From Janibacter cremeus (GTDB lineage Bacteria > Actinomycetota > Actinomycetes > Actinomycetales > Dermatophilaceae), in contig NZ_CP115184.1 in assembly GCF_029395675.1 (NCBI RefSeq), forward strand, positions 372,001 through 436,000: 64,000 nucleotides of DNA, read 5' to 3'. The position numbers and the translations under genes were made by a program. Below, one piece after another: positions 57,307-64,000 of this stretch (positions within the stretch are counted from its first letter, which is position 1; each line of letters opens with the position of its first letter). The notes beneath the pieces are model-generated. The model made no database searches. It had not been told where the DNA came from and was given only the letters and a program-made list of their open reading frames with translations.

Positions 57307-57696
57307 GTGGTAGCCACCCAAGAGGCCATCGACCTCGCCAAGATCGCGGCGCATGCCGCCCATGACAAGCTCGCGACGAGCATCACCGGACTCGACGTGT
57401 CCGGGCAGATGCCCCTCACCGACATCTTCCTCATCGTCTCCGCGGACAACGAGCGCCAGGTCCAGGCGATCGTCGACGCCGTCGAGGACGACATGCGGGA
57501 GAAGGCGCAGGCCAAGCCGCTGCGCCGCGAGGGCAACGGGCCCGGCCGGTGGGTCCTGCTCGACTTCGGCGACGTCGTCGTGCACGCGCAGCACGACGAG
57601 GAGCGCGACTTCTACGACCTCGAGCGCCTGTGGCGCGACTGCCCGCACCTCGACCTCGGCGTCGTCGGCTCGGCGCAGGAGCAGGGCGGAGCGTGA
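57307..57696 (+). CDS. rsfS: Ribosome silencing factor RsfS
   Basis: Binds uL14 and blocks subunit joining under starvation. The 129-residue protein has DVSGQMPLTDIFLIVSADNERQ (written as two blocks, DVSGQMPLTD and IFLIVSADN) and GRWVLLDFGDVVVH, the family core. GTG 57307 follows nadD by 10 nt. The stop overlaps the next gene (GTGA). The order nadD-rsfS-histidine phosphatase is conserved in actinobacteria. Confidence 0.94.
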   Translation: MVATQEAIDLAKIAAHAAHDKLATSITGLDVSGQMPLTDIFLIVSADNERQVQAIVDAVEDDMREKAQAKPLRREGNGPGRWVLLDFGDVVVHAQHDEERDFYDLERLWRDCPHLDLGVVGSAQEQGGA

Positions 57697-58388
57697 GCGA
57701 GGTGACCCGCTCCCTCGCCGCCGAGGCCACCACCGGTGCGGCGAAGGGGGAGCCCCGTCGCCTCGTCGTGCTCCGGCACGGCCAGACCGTCTCCAACGCC
57801 CAGGGGATCTGGCAGGGCCAGCTCGACCACGAGCTGTCCGAGCTGGGCCACGAGCAGGCGCGCGCCGCCGCGGCGGCGATCTCCTCCCTTCGCCCCTCGC
57901 GGGTGGTCTCCTCCGACCTCTCCCGCGCCCACGTCACCGCGCAGGAGGTCGCCTCCGCCAGCGGCAGCCTCGACGTCAGCCTCGACGAGCGCTGGCGGGA
58001 GATCCACGCCGGCGGCTGGCAGGGGCTGACGGCCGACCAGGTGTACTCGCAGTACCCGGAGGACGCCGACAAGCTGCTCACCGGTGAGGACTTCCGGCGC
58101 GGAGGCCACGGCGAGTCCCTCGCCGACGTCGCCGCGCGCACCCGTGCGGCCCTCGACGAGCTCATCGCGACGATGGGCCCGGGGGAGTGCGTCGTCATCG
58201 CCACGCACGGCGTCACGGGCCGCTGCCTCGTCGCCGAGCTCGTCGGCTTCGACCAGTCGCTCGCCTGGCGTGCGCTCGGGGGCTTCGGCAACTGCCACTG
58301 GGCCGTCGTCGAGGAGGGCAGCACCCCCGCGACCGGCCGCAGCGGCTGGCGCATCGCGCAGTGGAATGCGTCAGCGGAGGGGCTCTGA
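57693..58388 (+). CDS. Histidine phosphatase family protein (GpgP-like)
   Basis: A 231-residue phosphatase with LVVLRHGQTVSNAQGIWQGQ (His29) and VVIATHGVTGRCL. In mycobacteria the gene after rsfS encodes glucosyl-3-phosphoglycerate phosphatase GpgP, so this is the best guess. A general phosphoglycerate-mutase-like phosphatase is the alternative. GTG 57693 overlaps the rsfS stop. tRNA-Ala follows. Confidence 0.87.
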   Translation: MSEVTRSLAAEATTGAAKGEPRRLVVLRHGQTVSNAQGIWQGQLDHELSELGHEQARAAAAAISSLRPSRVVSSDLSRAHVTAQEVASASGSLDVSLDERWREIHAGGWQGLTADQVYSQYPEDADKLLTGEDFRRGGHGESLADVAARTRAALDELIATMGPGECVVIATHGVTGRCLVAELVGFDQSLAWRALGGFGNCHWAVVEEGSTPATGRSGWRIAQWNASAEGL

Positions 58389-58461
58389 AACGCCGATTTG
58401 GATAACGGTGGGTGCGTCGGGTTAAACTCTCGCAGTCCCCTTCACGGGGGATCCCACACTC

Positions 58462-58534
58462 GGGGCTGTAGCGCAGTTGGTAGCGCACCTCCATGGCATG
58501 GAGGGGGTCAGGGGTTCGAATCCCCTCAGCTCCA
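58462..58534 (+). tRNA. tRNA-Ala (anticodon GGC)
   Basis: 73 nt that fold as a full cloverleaf: acceptor GGGGCTG/CAGCTCC, D-loop AGTTGGTAG, anticodon stem CCTCC/GGAGG with loop ATGGCAT (GGC, reading GCC), T-arm with GGTTCGAATCC, and discriminator A. The 3' CCA is not encoded. A TAAACT box near 58422 with TTGGAT upstream may be its promoter. Confidence 0.97.
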
Positions 58535-58546
58535 CTTCGTAGGACC

Positions 58547-58576
58547 GGGCTCGGCGAACGCACGTTCGCCGGGCCC
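58547..58576. terminator. Hairpin terminator after tRNA-Ala
   Basis: Perfect 9-bp core cggcgaacg/cgttcgccg (58552-58571) with a 2-nt loop, extended by gggc/ggccc pairs. It lies between the tRNA and the convergent lipoprotein gene and could serve both. Confidence 0.8.
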
Positions 58577-58608
58577 GCTGCCGTTGGTGCAGACGGCTGC
58601 CTGCCCGC

Positions 58609-59079
58609 TCAGGCGAAGTGAGGCGCTCGGCGCAGGAACTGCCAGGTGAGGTCCACGGGCGCGTCGTCGCTCTCCGCCGAGTCGTCCTCGGTCCAGTGCT
58701 CGATGATCGCCCAACGCGTCGTGGTGCGCGGCACCTCGAACGACGCGCGCAGGGTCGCTCCCGAGTCGGACCTCGCGTCCACCTCGTGGCTGCCCGGGGG
58801 GAGGCTCAGGGGGAAGTAGATCCAGTTGTGCTGGTCCTCGACGTGGAAGTCGTCGTCGACGACCGTGACGCCGTCGATCACCACGGTCAGGCGCGCTTGC
58901 TCGTCGTCGAGCGACTGGTTGCTGACGATGAGGACCAGATCGGCCCTGGCCTCGTCGACGAGTGCGACGGTGGCGTCGGGAGCGGTCACGTCGGAGTGCG
59001 GTGTGGGGTCCTCGCCCTCCGTCACGCCGCAACCCACCAGGGCGAGGGCGGCGATGGCGAGAACCAGGGGGCGGCGCAC
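58609..59079 (-). CDS. Hypothetical lipoprotein
   Basis: 156 residues with a signal peptide RRPLVLAIAALALVGCG, LVGC being the lipobox. The mature part has an Ig/beta-sandwich look, with alternating hydrophobic strands and DGVTVVDDDFHVEDQHNW. I do not recognise a family. GTG 59079 is chosen because TATCCT (59087-59092) lies 7 nt upstream; the in-frame GTG 59085 is only 1 nt after the box. It is divergent from the DUF488 gene. Confidence 0.75.
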   Translation of the reverse strand: MRRPLVLAIAALALVGCGVTEGEDPTPHSDVTAPDATVALVDEARADLVLIVSNQSLDDEQARLTVVIDGVTVVDDDFHVEDQHNWIYFPLSLPPGSHEVDARSDSGATLRASFEVPRTTTRWAIIEHWTEDDSAESDDAPVDLTWQFLRRAPHFA

Positions 59080-59120
59080 AGTCACGAGGATAGGCCGCTG
59101 CGGGTCCTACCGTGGACCCC

Positions 59121-59663
59121 ATGACCACGATCCACACGATCGGCCACTCCACGCGACCGATCGAGGAATTCATCGAGCTGCTCACCGACCAGGGCGTCAC
59201 GCGGGTCGTGGACATCCGCACGGTGCCAAAGTCCCGGCACAACCCCCAGTACTGGGGTGATGCGCTCGAGGCGTCCCTGGCGGACGCCGGGCTCGGCTAC
59301 TCCTACGTCAAGGCGCTCGGCGGGCTGCGGCCCAAGCACGCGGACTCGCCCAACACCGCCTGGCGCAACACCTCCTTCCGCAACTACGCCGACCACATGC
59401 TCACCCACGAGTTCCGCTCCGGGCTCGAGGAGCTGATGGCGCTGGCGGAGGACGACTCGTGCGCGATCATGTGCGCCGAGGCCGTGCCGTGGCGCTGCCA
59501 CCGCCGGCTCGTCGCCGACGCCCTGCTCGTGCGCGGGTACACCGTCCTGGAGATCATCTCCGGGGGCGCGCCGAAGGAGCACGAGCTGACCCCCTTCGCC
59601 GTCGTCGAGGGGACGCGGGTGACCTATCCGGGCAGCGATGAGGGGGAGCCGGCCGGGGAGTGA
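59121..59663 (+). CDS. DUF488 family protein
   Basis: 180 residues with TIHTIGHSTRPIEEFIELL at the start, VDIRTVPKSRHNPQYW, and CAEAVPWRCHRRLVADALL, the three conserved DUF488 blocks with Cys and His residues. Biochemical function is unknown. TACCGT (59108-59113) lies 7 nt before ATG 59121 (leaderless pattern). It converges on the AhpD-like gene with only 3 bp between the stops. Confidence 0.92.
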   Translation: MTTIHTIGHSTRPIEEFIELLTDQGVTRVVDIRTVPKSRHNPQYWGDALEASLADAGLGYSYVKALGGLRPKHADSPNTAWRNTSFRNYADHMLTHEFRSGLEELMALAEDDSCAIMCAEAVPWRCHRRLVADALLVRGYTVLEIISGGAPKEHELTPFAVVEGTRVTYPGSDEGEPAGE

Positions 59664-59666
59664 GGC

Positions 59667-60242
59667 TCAGCGCGCCTGCGAGTGGTACTCGTGGTTGGGC
59701 ACCATCCCCAGGGCGCTGGAGACGCGGTTGGTCATGTTGAACATGCCGATCACCTGGACCGCCTCGAGGATCTCGTGCTCGTCCATGCCGGCCGCGCGCA
59801 TCGGCTCCAGGTCGCCCTCGTCGACCGACCCCGGGGCGCGCGTGAGCAGCTCGGCGTACTCGGCCATCGCCTGCTGTCGCTCGTCCAGCTCGGCCTGGCG
59901 CCAGTTGACCGCGACGAGGTCGGCCGTCACCGGGTCACCGGAGTACTCCCGCAGGGCGGCCCCGTGGGAGACGGCGCAGTAGGTGCACCGGTTGATCCCG
60001 CTGACGACGACGGCGATGAGCTCGCGCTCGGCATTGCTCAGGTGGCCCTCCTTGTTGACCAGGAGGTTGAAGTACTTCCACCACGCCTCGAACTGCGCGC
60101 CGTTGAGGGCCTGCGCGCGGAAGACGTTGGGGATGAAGCCGAAGGCCTCGCGGGACTTCTCCCACAGTCGCTGGACGCCCTCGGGGACGTCCTCGACGCC
60201 CGGGACACGGAGGAAGGAGATCGGACGCGGTGTGTCAGCCAT
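59667..60242 (-). CDS. AhpD-like peroxidase-related (carboxymuconolactone decarboxylase fold) protein
   Basis: 191 residues with the redox motif CTYCAVSHG (C-x2-C-x3-H) near residue 86 in the AhpD-like helical fold, and the start [14 protein letters not shown] typical of the uncharacterised peroxidase-related group. It probably acts as a disulfide-based peroxidase or alkylhydroperoxidase partner. The methyltransferase gene ends 10 bp upstream on the same strand, so they may be co-transcribed. Confidence 0.88.
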   Translation of the reverse strand: MADTPRPISFLRVPGVEDVPEGVQRLWEKSREAFGFIPNVFRAQALNGAQFEAWWKYFNLLVNKEGHLSNAERELIAVVVSGINRCTYCAVSHGAALREYSGDPVTADLVAVNWRQAELDERQQAMAEYAELLTRAPGSVDEGDLEPMRAAGMDEHEILEAVQVIGMFNMTNRVSSALGMVPNHEYHSQAR

Positions 60243-60251
60243 GCAGGCACG

Positions 60252-61046
60252 CTACTGCGGCGTGTGGGCGATGAGCGCGATCCCGCGCAGGTGGGAGCGG
60301 TGGGCGCGGAAGGTGGCCCGCATCGCCAGCACGCGTCTGCGGGCGTCACGCTGCCGCAGGAGGTTGACGCCGAAGCGCAGGGCACCCACGAGCCCCTCGT
60401 CGGCGATGATGCGCATGGGGTCGAGCAGCGCCATCGGGGCCGTGCGCACATGATCGATGACCAGACCCTGCCCGATGAGCAGGTCCTCCCACTCGAGGAC
60501 CGTCAGCGGGCGGGCGTTGAGCTTGATCGAGCGGGCCAGGGCCCGACGGATGTCGGTCCTGACCTCTTCGGCGATGGACTCCGGCACCAGGGCGAGCTCG
60601 TGGATCGCGTAGCGCCCACCCGGCCGCAGGAGCCGCACCGCTTCCGCGACGATCGCTGCCTTGGCTCCCTCGCCCTGCATCGTGAGCATCGCCTCGCCGA
60701 TGACGACGTCGGCGTCGGCATCCGGCAGCCCGCTGCGGGCGGCGTCGGCGGTGACCACTGTGCCCAGTGGCGCGACGACCTGCTCGGTGGCGCGCGCCGC
60801 GTCGGGGTCGGCCTCGACGCCGCGGTAGCTGCGCGGATCCAGCGCGATGATCTCGCCGGCGGTACGCCCCAGGCCCGGCGCGAGCTCGACGACGCCCACC
60901 CCGGTCGGTCGGCTCTCCCGCAGCAGAGTTCGCGTCAGCTCCACCCCGCCGGGCCGCAGGACGCGCTTGCCCAGCCGGGCCAGCAGCCAGTGGCCGTGGA
61001 CGGCCAGGTCGTCACGGTCGGCGAAGGGGGTCGGTCGGGCGCTCAT
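60252..61046 (-). CDS. Class I SAM-dependent methyltransferase
   Basis: 264 residues with the SAM motif VVELAPGLGRTAGEII, the acidic GVEADPDAAR, and DADVVIGEAMLTMQ as motif IV. The substrate is unknown. ATG 61046 has GAGGAG 6 nt upstream. It is divergent from the cupin gene, with a CRP/FNR-like palindrome between them, so both may respond to the same regulator. Confidence 0.88.
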   Translation of the reverse strand: MSARPTPFADRDDLAVHGHWLLARLGKRVLRPGGVELTRTLLRESRPTGVGVVELAPGLGRTAGEIIALDPRSYRGVEADPDAARATEQVVAPLGTVVTADAARSGLPDADADVVIGEAMLTMQGEGAKAAIVAEAVRLLRPGGRYAIHELALVPESIAEEVRTDIRRALARSIKLNARPLTVLEWEDLLIGQGLVIDHVRTAPMALLDPMRIIADEGLVGALRFGVNLLRQRDARRRVLAMRATFRAHRSHLRGIALIAHTPQ

Positions 61047-61092
61047 GGCGGTTCTCCTCGGGCGGGTGAGGGTAATTAGTACACCAGAATTC

Positions 61093-61106
61093 GTGAAAAA
61101 GATCAC
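61093..61106. promoter_or_regulatory. CRP/FNR-family operator between the methyltransferase and cupin genes
   Basis: GTGA-aaaaga-TCAC matches the GTGA-N6-TCAC half-site rule of CRP-type regulators (GlxR/CRP or an FNR relative). It lies in a strikingly AT-rich patch (61071-61103), with a TACGCT box near 61117 for the cupin gene. It could regulate both divergent genes. Confidence 0.55.
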
Positions 61107-61152
61107 CCGGTCACTACGCTGGGTCCAACGCACCCACCGAAGGAGAGATGTC

Positions 61153-61491
61153 ATGCAGTCGCTGTCACTGACCGAGTTGGCGCAGGAGCACCTGGCGAAG
61201 GCCCGTGGCGGCAGCGCCGGCCGCAGCGCCGTCACCGTCCACGGCCGGCACGACTACGTCCTGCGCCAGACGCTCGTCGCCCTGGTCGAGGGTGAGGCGC
61301 TCGCTCCCCACGACAGCCCGCAGGAGGCGACCTTGCAGGTCATCTTCGGCAGGGTGCGCCTGGACACCGGTGAGGAGACCTGGGAGGGCGGTCCCGGCGA
61401 GCTGCTCGTCATCCCGCCGCAGCGCCACGACCTGCTCGCGCTGGAGGACTCCGCGGTGCTGCTGAGCGTCGGCACCGGCAGCAACACCTGA
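61153..61491 (+). CDS. Cupin domain protein
   Basis: 112-residue single cupin barrel with QVIFGRVRLDTGEETWEGGPGELLVIPPQRHDLLALED (blocks QVIFGRVRLDTG and LLVIPPQRHDLLA). Metal-binding His residues are few, so it may be a sensor-type rather than catalytic cupin. ATG 61153 has AGGAG 7 nt upstream. A CRP/FNR-like site lies upstream. The membrane-protein gene follows after 2 nt, so they form an operon. Confidence 0.87.
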   Translation: MQSLSLTELAQEHLAKARGGSAGRSAVTVHGRHDYVLRQTLVALVEGEALAPHDSPQEATLQVIFGRVRLDTGEETWEGGPGELLVIPPQRHDLLALEDSAVLLSVGTGSNT

Positions 61492-61493
61492 GG

Positions 61494-61958
61494 GTGGACA
61501 CCGCCCGCTCGAGCGTGGTGGCACCCGGCCCGGTGATGATCGCCCTGGGCTGCGTCGCTGTGGTGCTCGGGGGCCTCGTCGCCGCGTTCACCGGTCCCCT
61601 CGACTGGGCGAAGGGGAGCTGGGCCGCGGCCTACCTCGTGCTCGTGGTCGGCGCGGCCCAGTACGTCATGGGACGGATGCGTCCGGCCGGCCGGCGACCC
61701 GACCGGACGGGGTGGGCCCAGCTGGCCGGCTGGGACCTCGGCAGCCTCCTCGTCATCGGCGGCACCCTCGTCGCCACCCCGGTCCTGGTCGACCTCGGGT
61801 CGGCGTTGCTCGTCGCGGCGCTGGCCCTGGCGCTGCTGGCGGACCTGCGGGCACCAGAGCGCGCCGGGGCGTGGGGGACGTGGGCCTACCGCGCGATGCT
61901 GCTCGTGCTGCTCGCGAGCATCCCGGTCGGGATCGTGCTGTCCCACCTGCGCAACTGA
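61494..61958 (+). CDS. Small polytopic membrane protein of unknown function
   Basis: 154 residues with four clear hydrophobic helices: VMIALGCVAVVLGGLVAAF, AAYLVLVVGAAQYVMG, LGSLLVIGGTLVATPVLV, and the last near AMLLVLLASIPVGIVL. GTG 61494 lies 2 nt after the cupin stop, so it is probably co-translated. No family is recognised. It converges on the amidohydrolase gene. Confidence 0.82.
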   Translation: MDTARSSVVAPGPVMIALGCVAVVLGGLVAAFTGPLDWAKGSWAAAYLVLVVGAAQYVMGRMRPAGRRPDRTGWAQLAGWDLGSLLVIGGTLVATPVLVDLGSALLVAALALALLADLRAPERAGAWGTWAYRAMLLVLLASIPVGIVLSHLRN

Positions 61959-61980
61959 GCGGTCCGCTCCCTTCGCCGGG

Positions 61981-62883
61981 TCACGGCCCCAGCAGCCGGG
62001 CGGCGTTGTCGTGCAGCACCCCGCGCACCCACTCGTCCCCGAGGCCGAGCCCGATGACGGCGTCGACCGCCTCGAGGTACGGGTAGGGGATGTTGGGGAA
62101 GTCGCTGCCGAAGAGCACCCGGTCACCGAGTGCGCGCAGGTCGTCCAGACGGTCGCTGGGGAAGGGGGTGGCCTCTTCGGTGAAGGCCGTGAACGCCATC
62201 GTCGTGTCCAGATGGACGCGCGGGTGCTCGGCGCAGATGTCGAGGAACTCGCCGTAGTCGGGCATGCCCATGTGCGCGATGACGAGCGTGAGGTCGGGGT
62301 GGCGGGCCAGCAGCCGGCGCACCGCCTTCGGCCCGGTGAAGGTCCCCGGCGCCGGGCCGTTGCCCGCGTGCGTGATGATCGGCGTGCCCGCCTCCTCCAG
62401 CACGGTCCACACGTCCTCGAGCAGCGGGTCGGCCATGTCGTAGTCGCCGACCTGCACGTGCACCTTGAACAGCTGGGTCCCGCTCGCGATCGCGCTGCGC
62501 ACCTCGTCGGCGGCGCCCGGCTCGGGGTAGAAGGTCGCCGAGCGGAGCACGTCCCGGTGGTCGTCGGCGAAGCCCGCGGACCACCCGTTCAGCCACGCGG
62601 CCATGCCGGGTTTGTGCGGGTAGTTCAGCGACGGGAAGGCGAGCACGCCGAAGGAGCGCAGCGTCGCCAGGCGCTCCTCCTCGCTGGTGCGGTAGGCGAT
62701 CGGCCACGGCCGGCCGATGAGCGGCCCCGCCGAGTCGAAGTACGCCCACACCTTGTCGAGCACGCGCTGCGGCATGAAGTGCGTGTGGACGTCGATGATC
62801 CCGGGCAGGCGGAGCGCGTCCACCCGCGCCCTGATCCGTGCGGCCTCGTCGGCGGGTGGCGCGTACGTCGTCGGGGCGTCCAT
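61981..62883 (-). CDS. Amidohydrolase family (metal-dependent hydrolase)
   Basis: 300-residue TIM-barrel hydrolase of the amidohydrolase 2 group. IIDVHTHFMP gives the HxH metal site, IITHAGNG and VIAHMGMPDYGEFL later His residues, and LFGSDFPNIPYP the C-terminal Asp. Members include decarboxylases and lactonases of aromatic-like acids; the substrate is unknown. ATG 62883 follows TAGGGT by 6 nt (leaderless pattern on the minus strand). Confidence 0.88.
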   Translation of the reverse strand: MDAPTTYAPPADEAARIRARVDALRLPGIIDVHTHFMPQRVLDKVWAYFDSAGPLIGRPWPIAYRTSEEERLATLRSFGVLAFPSLNYPHKPGMAAWLNGWSAGFADDHRDVLRSATFYPEPGAADEVRSAIASGTQLFKVHVQVGDYDMADPLLEDVWTVLEEAGTPIITHAGNGPAPGTFTGPKAVRRLLARHPDLTLVIAHMGMPDYGEFLDICAEHPRVHLDTTMAFTAFTEEATPFPSDRLDDLRALGDRVLFGSDFPNIPYPYLEAVDAVIGLGLGDEWVRGVLHDNAARLLGP

Positions 62884-62924
62884 GGCGCCACCCTAGGAGG
62901 CGCTCGGACCGACCCGGCGGGCGG

Positions 62925-64000
62925 TCAGGCGAGGTGCGCCAGCGCCGCGACGACGAGGGCCCGGGTGCCGACCTCGAGCGTCGGCCGGACCACCGGTGCG
63001 AAGGCAGGGGAGTGGTTGACCGGGATGTCCCGGTCGAGACGTCCGGCGGCCTCGGCTCGGGCGTACTGCTCGGGGTCGGTGCCCCCGATGCCCCAGTACG
63101 TGTACGGCGCGTCGAGCGCGTCGGGCACGTCACTGAAGTCCTCGCTCGCCGACTGCAGCGCCAGCTCGCCGGCCGCGTCGCCGAAGTGCGTCTCGAATGC
63201 CGCCCGCACCGTCGCGGTGACGCCGGGGTCGTTGACGGTCACGGGGAATCGGTCGTAGTACTCGAACTCCGGCTCGCGCGGGCTCCCGGACGCCGTGCAC
63301 TCGGCGCGCACGATGCGCTCGATCGACGCCAGCAGGCCGGCGCGGGTGGCCTCGGAGTATGTGCGCGTGTTGACCTCGAGGACGGCCCGGTCGCTGATCA
63401 CGTTGCTCTTGCTGCCCGCGTGGAGCGACCCGACGGTGACGACGGCGGGGTCGGTCGGGTCGATCTCCCTGGAGACGATCGTCTGCAGACGCAGCACGAT
63501 CATGGCCGCGAGCACGACCGGGTCGACGGAGGTCTGCGGCATGGAGCCGTGGGACCCCCGCCCGTGGACGGTGATGCGGACGCTGTCGGCCGCCGCGAGG
63601 ACCGGACCCTCACGGGTGGCGACGGTGCCGGCGGGGAGGGCGAGCACGTGCTGGGCCATCGCGACGTCGACGGGCCCGACCAGGTCGGCGAGCCCGTCCG
63701 CGACCATGGTCCGTGCCCCGTCGCCGAGCTCCTCCGCCGGCTGGAAGAGCGCGATGAGCGTGCCCGACCACGCCGCCCGCTCACCCGCGAGCAGGTCCGC
63801 GGCCTCGAGCAGGCAGGTGACGTGCACGTCGTGCCCGCAGGCGTGGGCGACGGGCACCTCGGTGCCGTCTTCGGTGGTCGCGGTGGCCGTGCTCGCGTGG
63901 TCGGCGCCGGAGGCCTCCCGGATCGGCAGGGCATCCATGTCGGCGCGCAGGAGGACGCGCGGCCCCTCGCCGTTGGTGAGGACCCCGACGACGCCGGTGC
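62925..64000 (-). CDS. M20-family amidohydrolase (hippurate/N-acyl amino acid hydrolase-like), 5' end beyond window
   Basis: 358 residues are visible. ADMDALPI and HACGHDVHVT are the first metal-binding block, and FQPAEELGDGARTMV gives the catalytic Glu pair. The dimerisation domain contains GRGSHGSMPQTSVDP. The N-terminus lies beyond the right edge. The family hydrolyses N-acyl amino acids such as hippurate or indole-acetyl conjugates. It ends 42 bp from the start of the next amidohydrolase gene on the same strand, but that gene seems to have its own leaderless promoter. Confidence 0.9.
   Translation of the reverse strand, partial: TGVVGVLTNGEGPRVLLRADMDALPIREASGADHASTATATTEDGTEVPVAHACGHDVHVTCLLEAADLLAGERAAWSGTLIALFQPAEELGDGARTMVADGLADLVGPVDVAMAQHVLALPAGTVATREGPVLAAADSVRITVHGRGSHGSMPQTSVDPVVLAAMIVLRLQTIVSREIDPTDPAVVTVGSLHAGSKSNVISDRAVLEVNTRTYSEATRAGLLASIERIVRAECTASGSPREPEFEYYDRFPVTVNDPGVTATVRAAFETHFGDAAGELALQSASEDFSDVPDALDAPYTYWGIGGTDPEQYARAEAAGRLDRDIPVNHSPAFAPVVRPTLEVGTRALVVAALAHLA

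Noticed and set aside
58462..58534. tRNA-Ala as an integration site of a genomic island
   Set aside because: No integrase and no repeated tRNA 3' end were found nearby.

Overview
The window is about 64 kb of very GC-rich DNA from an actinobacterium. Three things point there: the housekeeping order rimP-nusA-ylxR-infB-rbfA-truB-ribF and rne-rplU-rpmA-obg-proB...proA...nadD-rsfS, the frequent GTG starts with 4-nt stop/start overlaps, and many genes that appear to be leaderless. The gene content fits Micrococcales, perhaps an Intrasporangiaceae-like organism; that placement is inference. No integrase, transposase, phage gene or CRISPR array was seen, so this looks like resident chromosome with some local novelties.

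Region 1 (1-24963) is an aerobic cobalamin locus in several divergent blocks. cobB-cobO-chlID run leftwards from a cobalamin riboswitch, and cobL-cobM run rightwards. cobIJ-cobH-cobG run leftwards. A second riboswitch leads into cobN and a bluB-cobT fusion. cobF-cobQ run leftwards, and a cobC-like phosphatase is divergent from them. CobG, CobF and BluB mark the oxygen-dependent route. cobA, cobK, cobD, cobC (aminotransferase), cobP/U and cobS are not here. Two foreign-looking items sit inside the locus. One is a five-gene operon (6884-11578: two FAD reductase/oxygenase-like proteins, an ICMT-type methyltransferase, a type III polyketide synthase and a UbiA prenyltransferase), likely for a prenylated or methylated alkylresorcinol/quinone lipid. 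The other is a fused alpha/beta-hydrolase-Arr (rifamycin ADP-ribosyltransferase) gene.

Region 2 (24989-29956) holds a DUF255 thioredoxin-domain protein, an AbiEi/DUF559 nuclease-like gene bracketed by two copies of a 66-bp palindrome, an APH(6)-type antibiotic kinase and a ferritin-like lipoprotein.

Region 3 (30042-41383) is the translation-factor operon, then ribF, a RodA-type SEDS protein and an acyl-CoA synthetase. infB has a structured leader that may mask its ribosome binding site.

Region 4 (41583-58534) contains a radical-SAM pair (TIGR03960/TIGR03936) split by an FAD/Fe-S oxidoreductase, RNase E/G, rplU-rpmA-obg-proB, pdxY, proA, a DnaA-box-rich intergenic region, nadD-rsfS-phosphatase and tRNA-Ala(GGC).

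Region 5 (58609-64000) holds a lipoprotein, DUF488, AhpD-like, methyltransferase, cupin, membrane-protein and two amidohydrolase genes. The last runs off the right edge.

Two window-wide patterns stand out. About 15 genes show a TANNNT box 6-8 nt before ATG/GTG, as expected for leaderless mRNA. The 9-mer CGAAGGGGG is strongly over-represented in both orientations, often as hairpins in terminators and inside genes.
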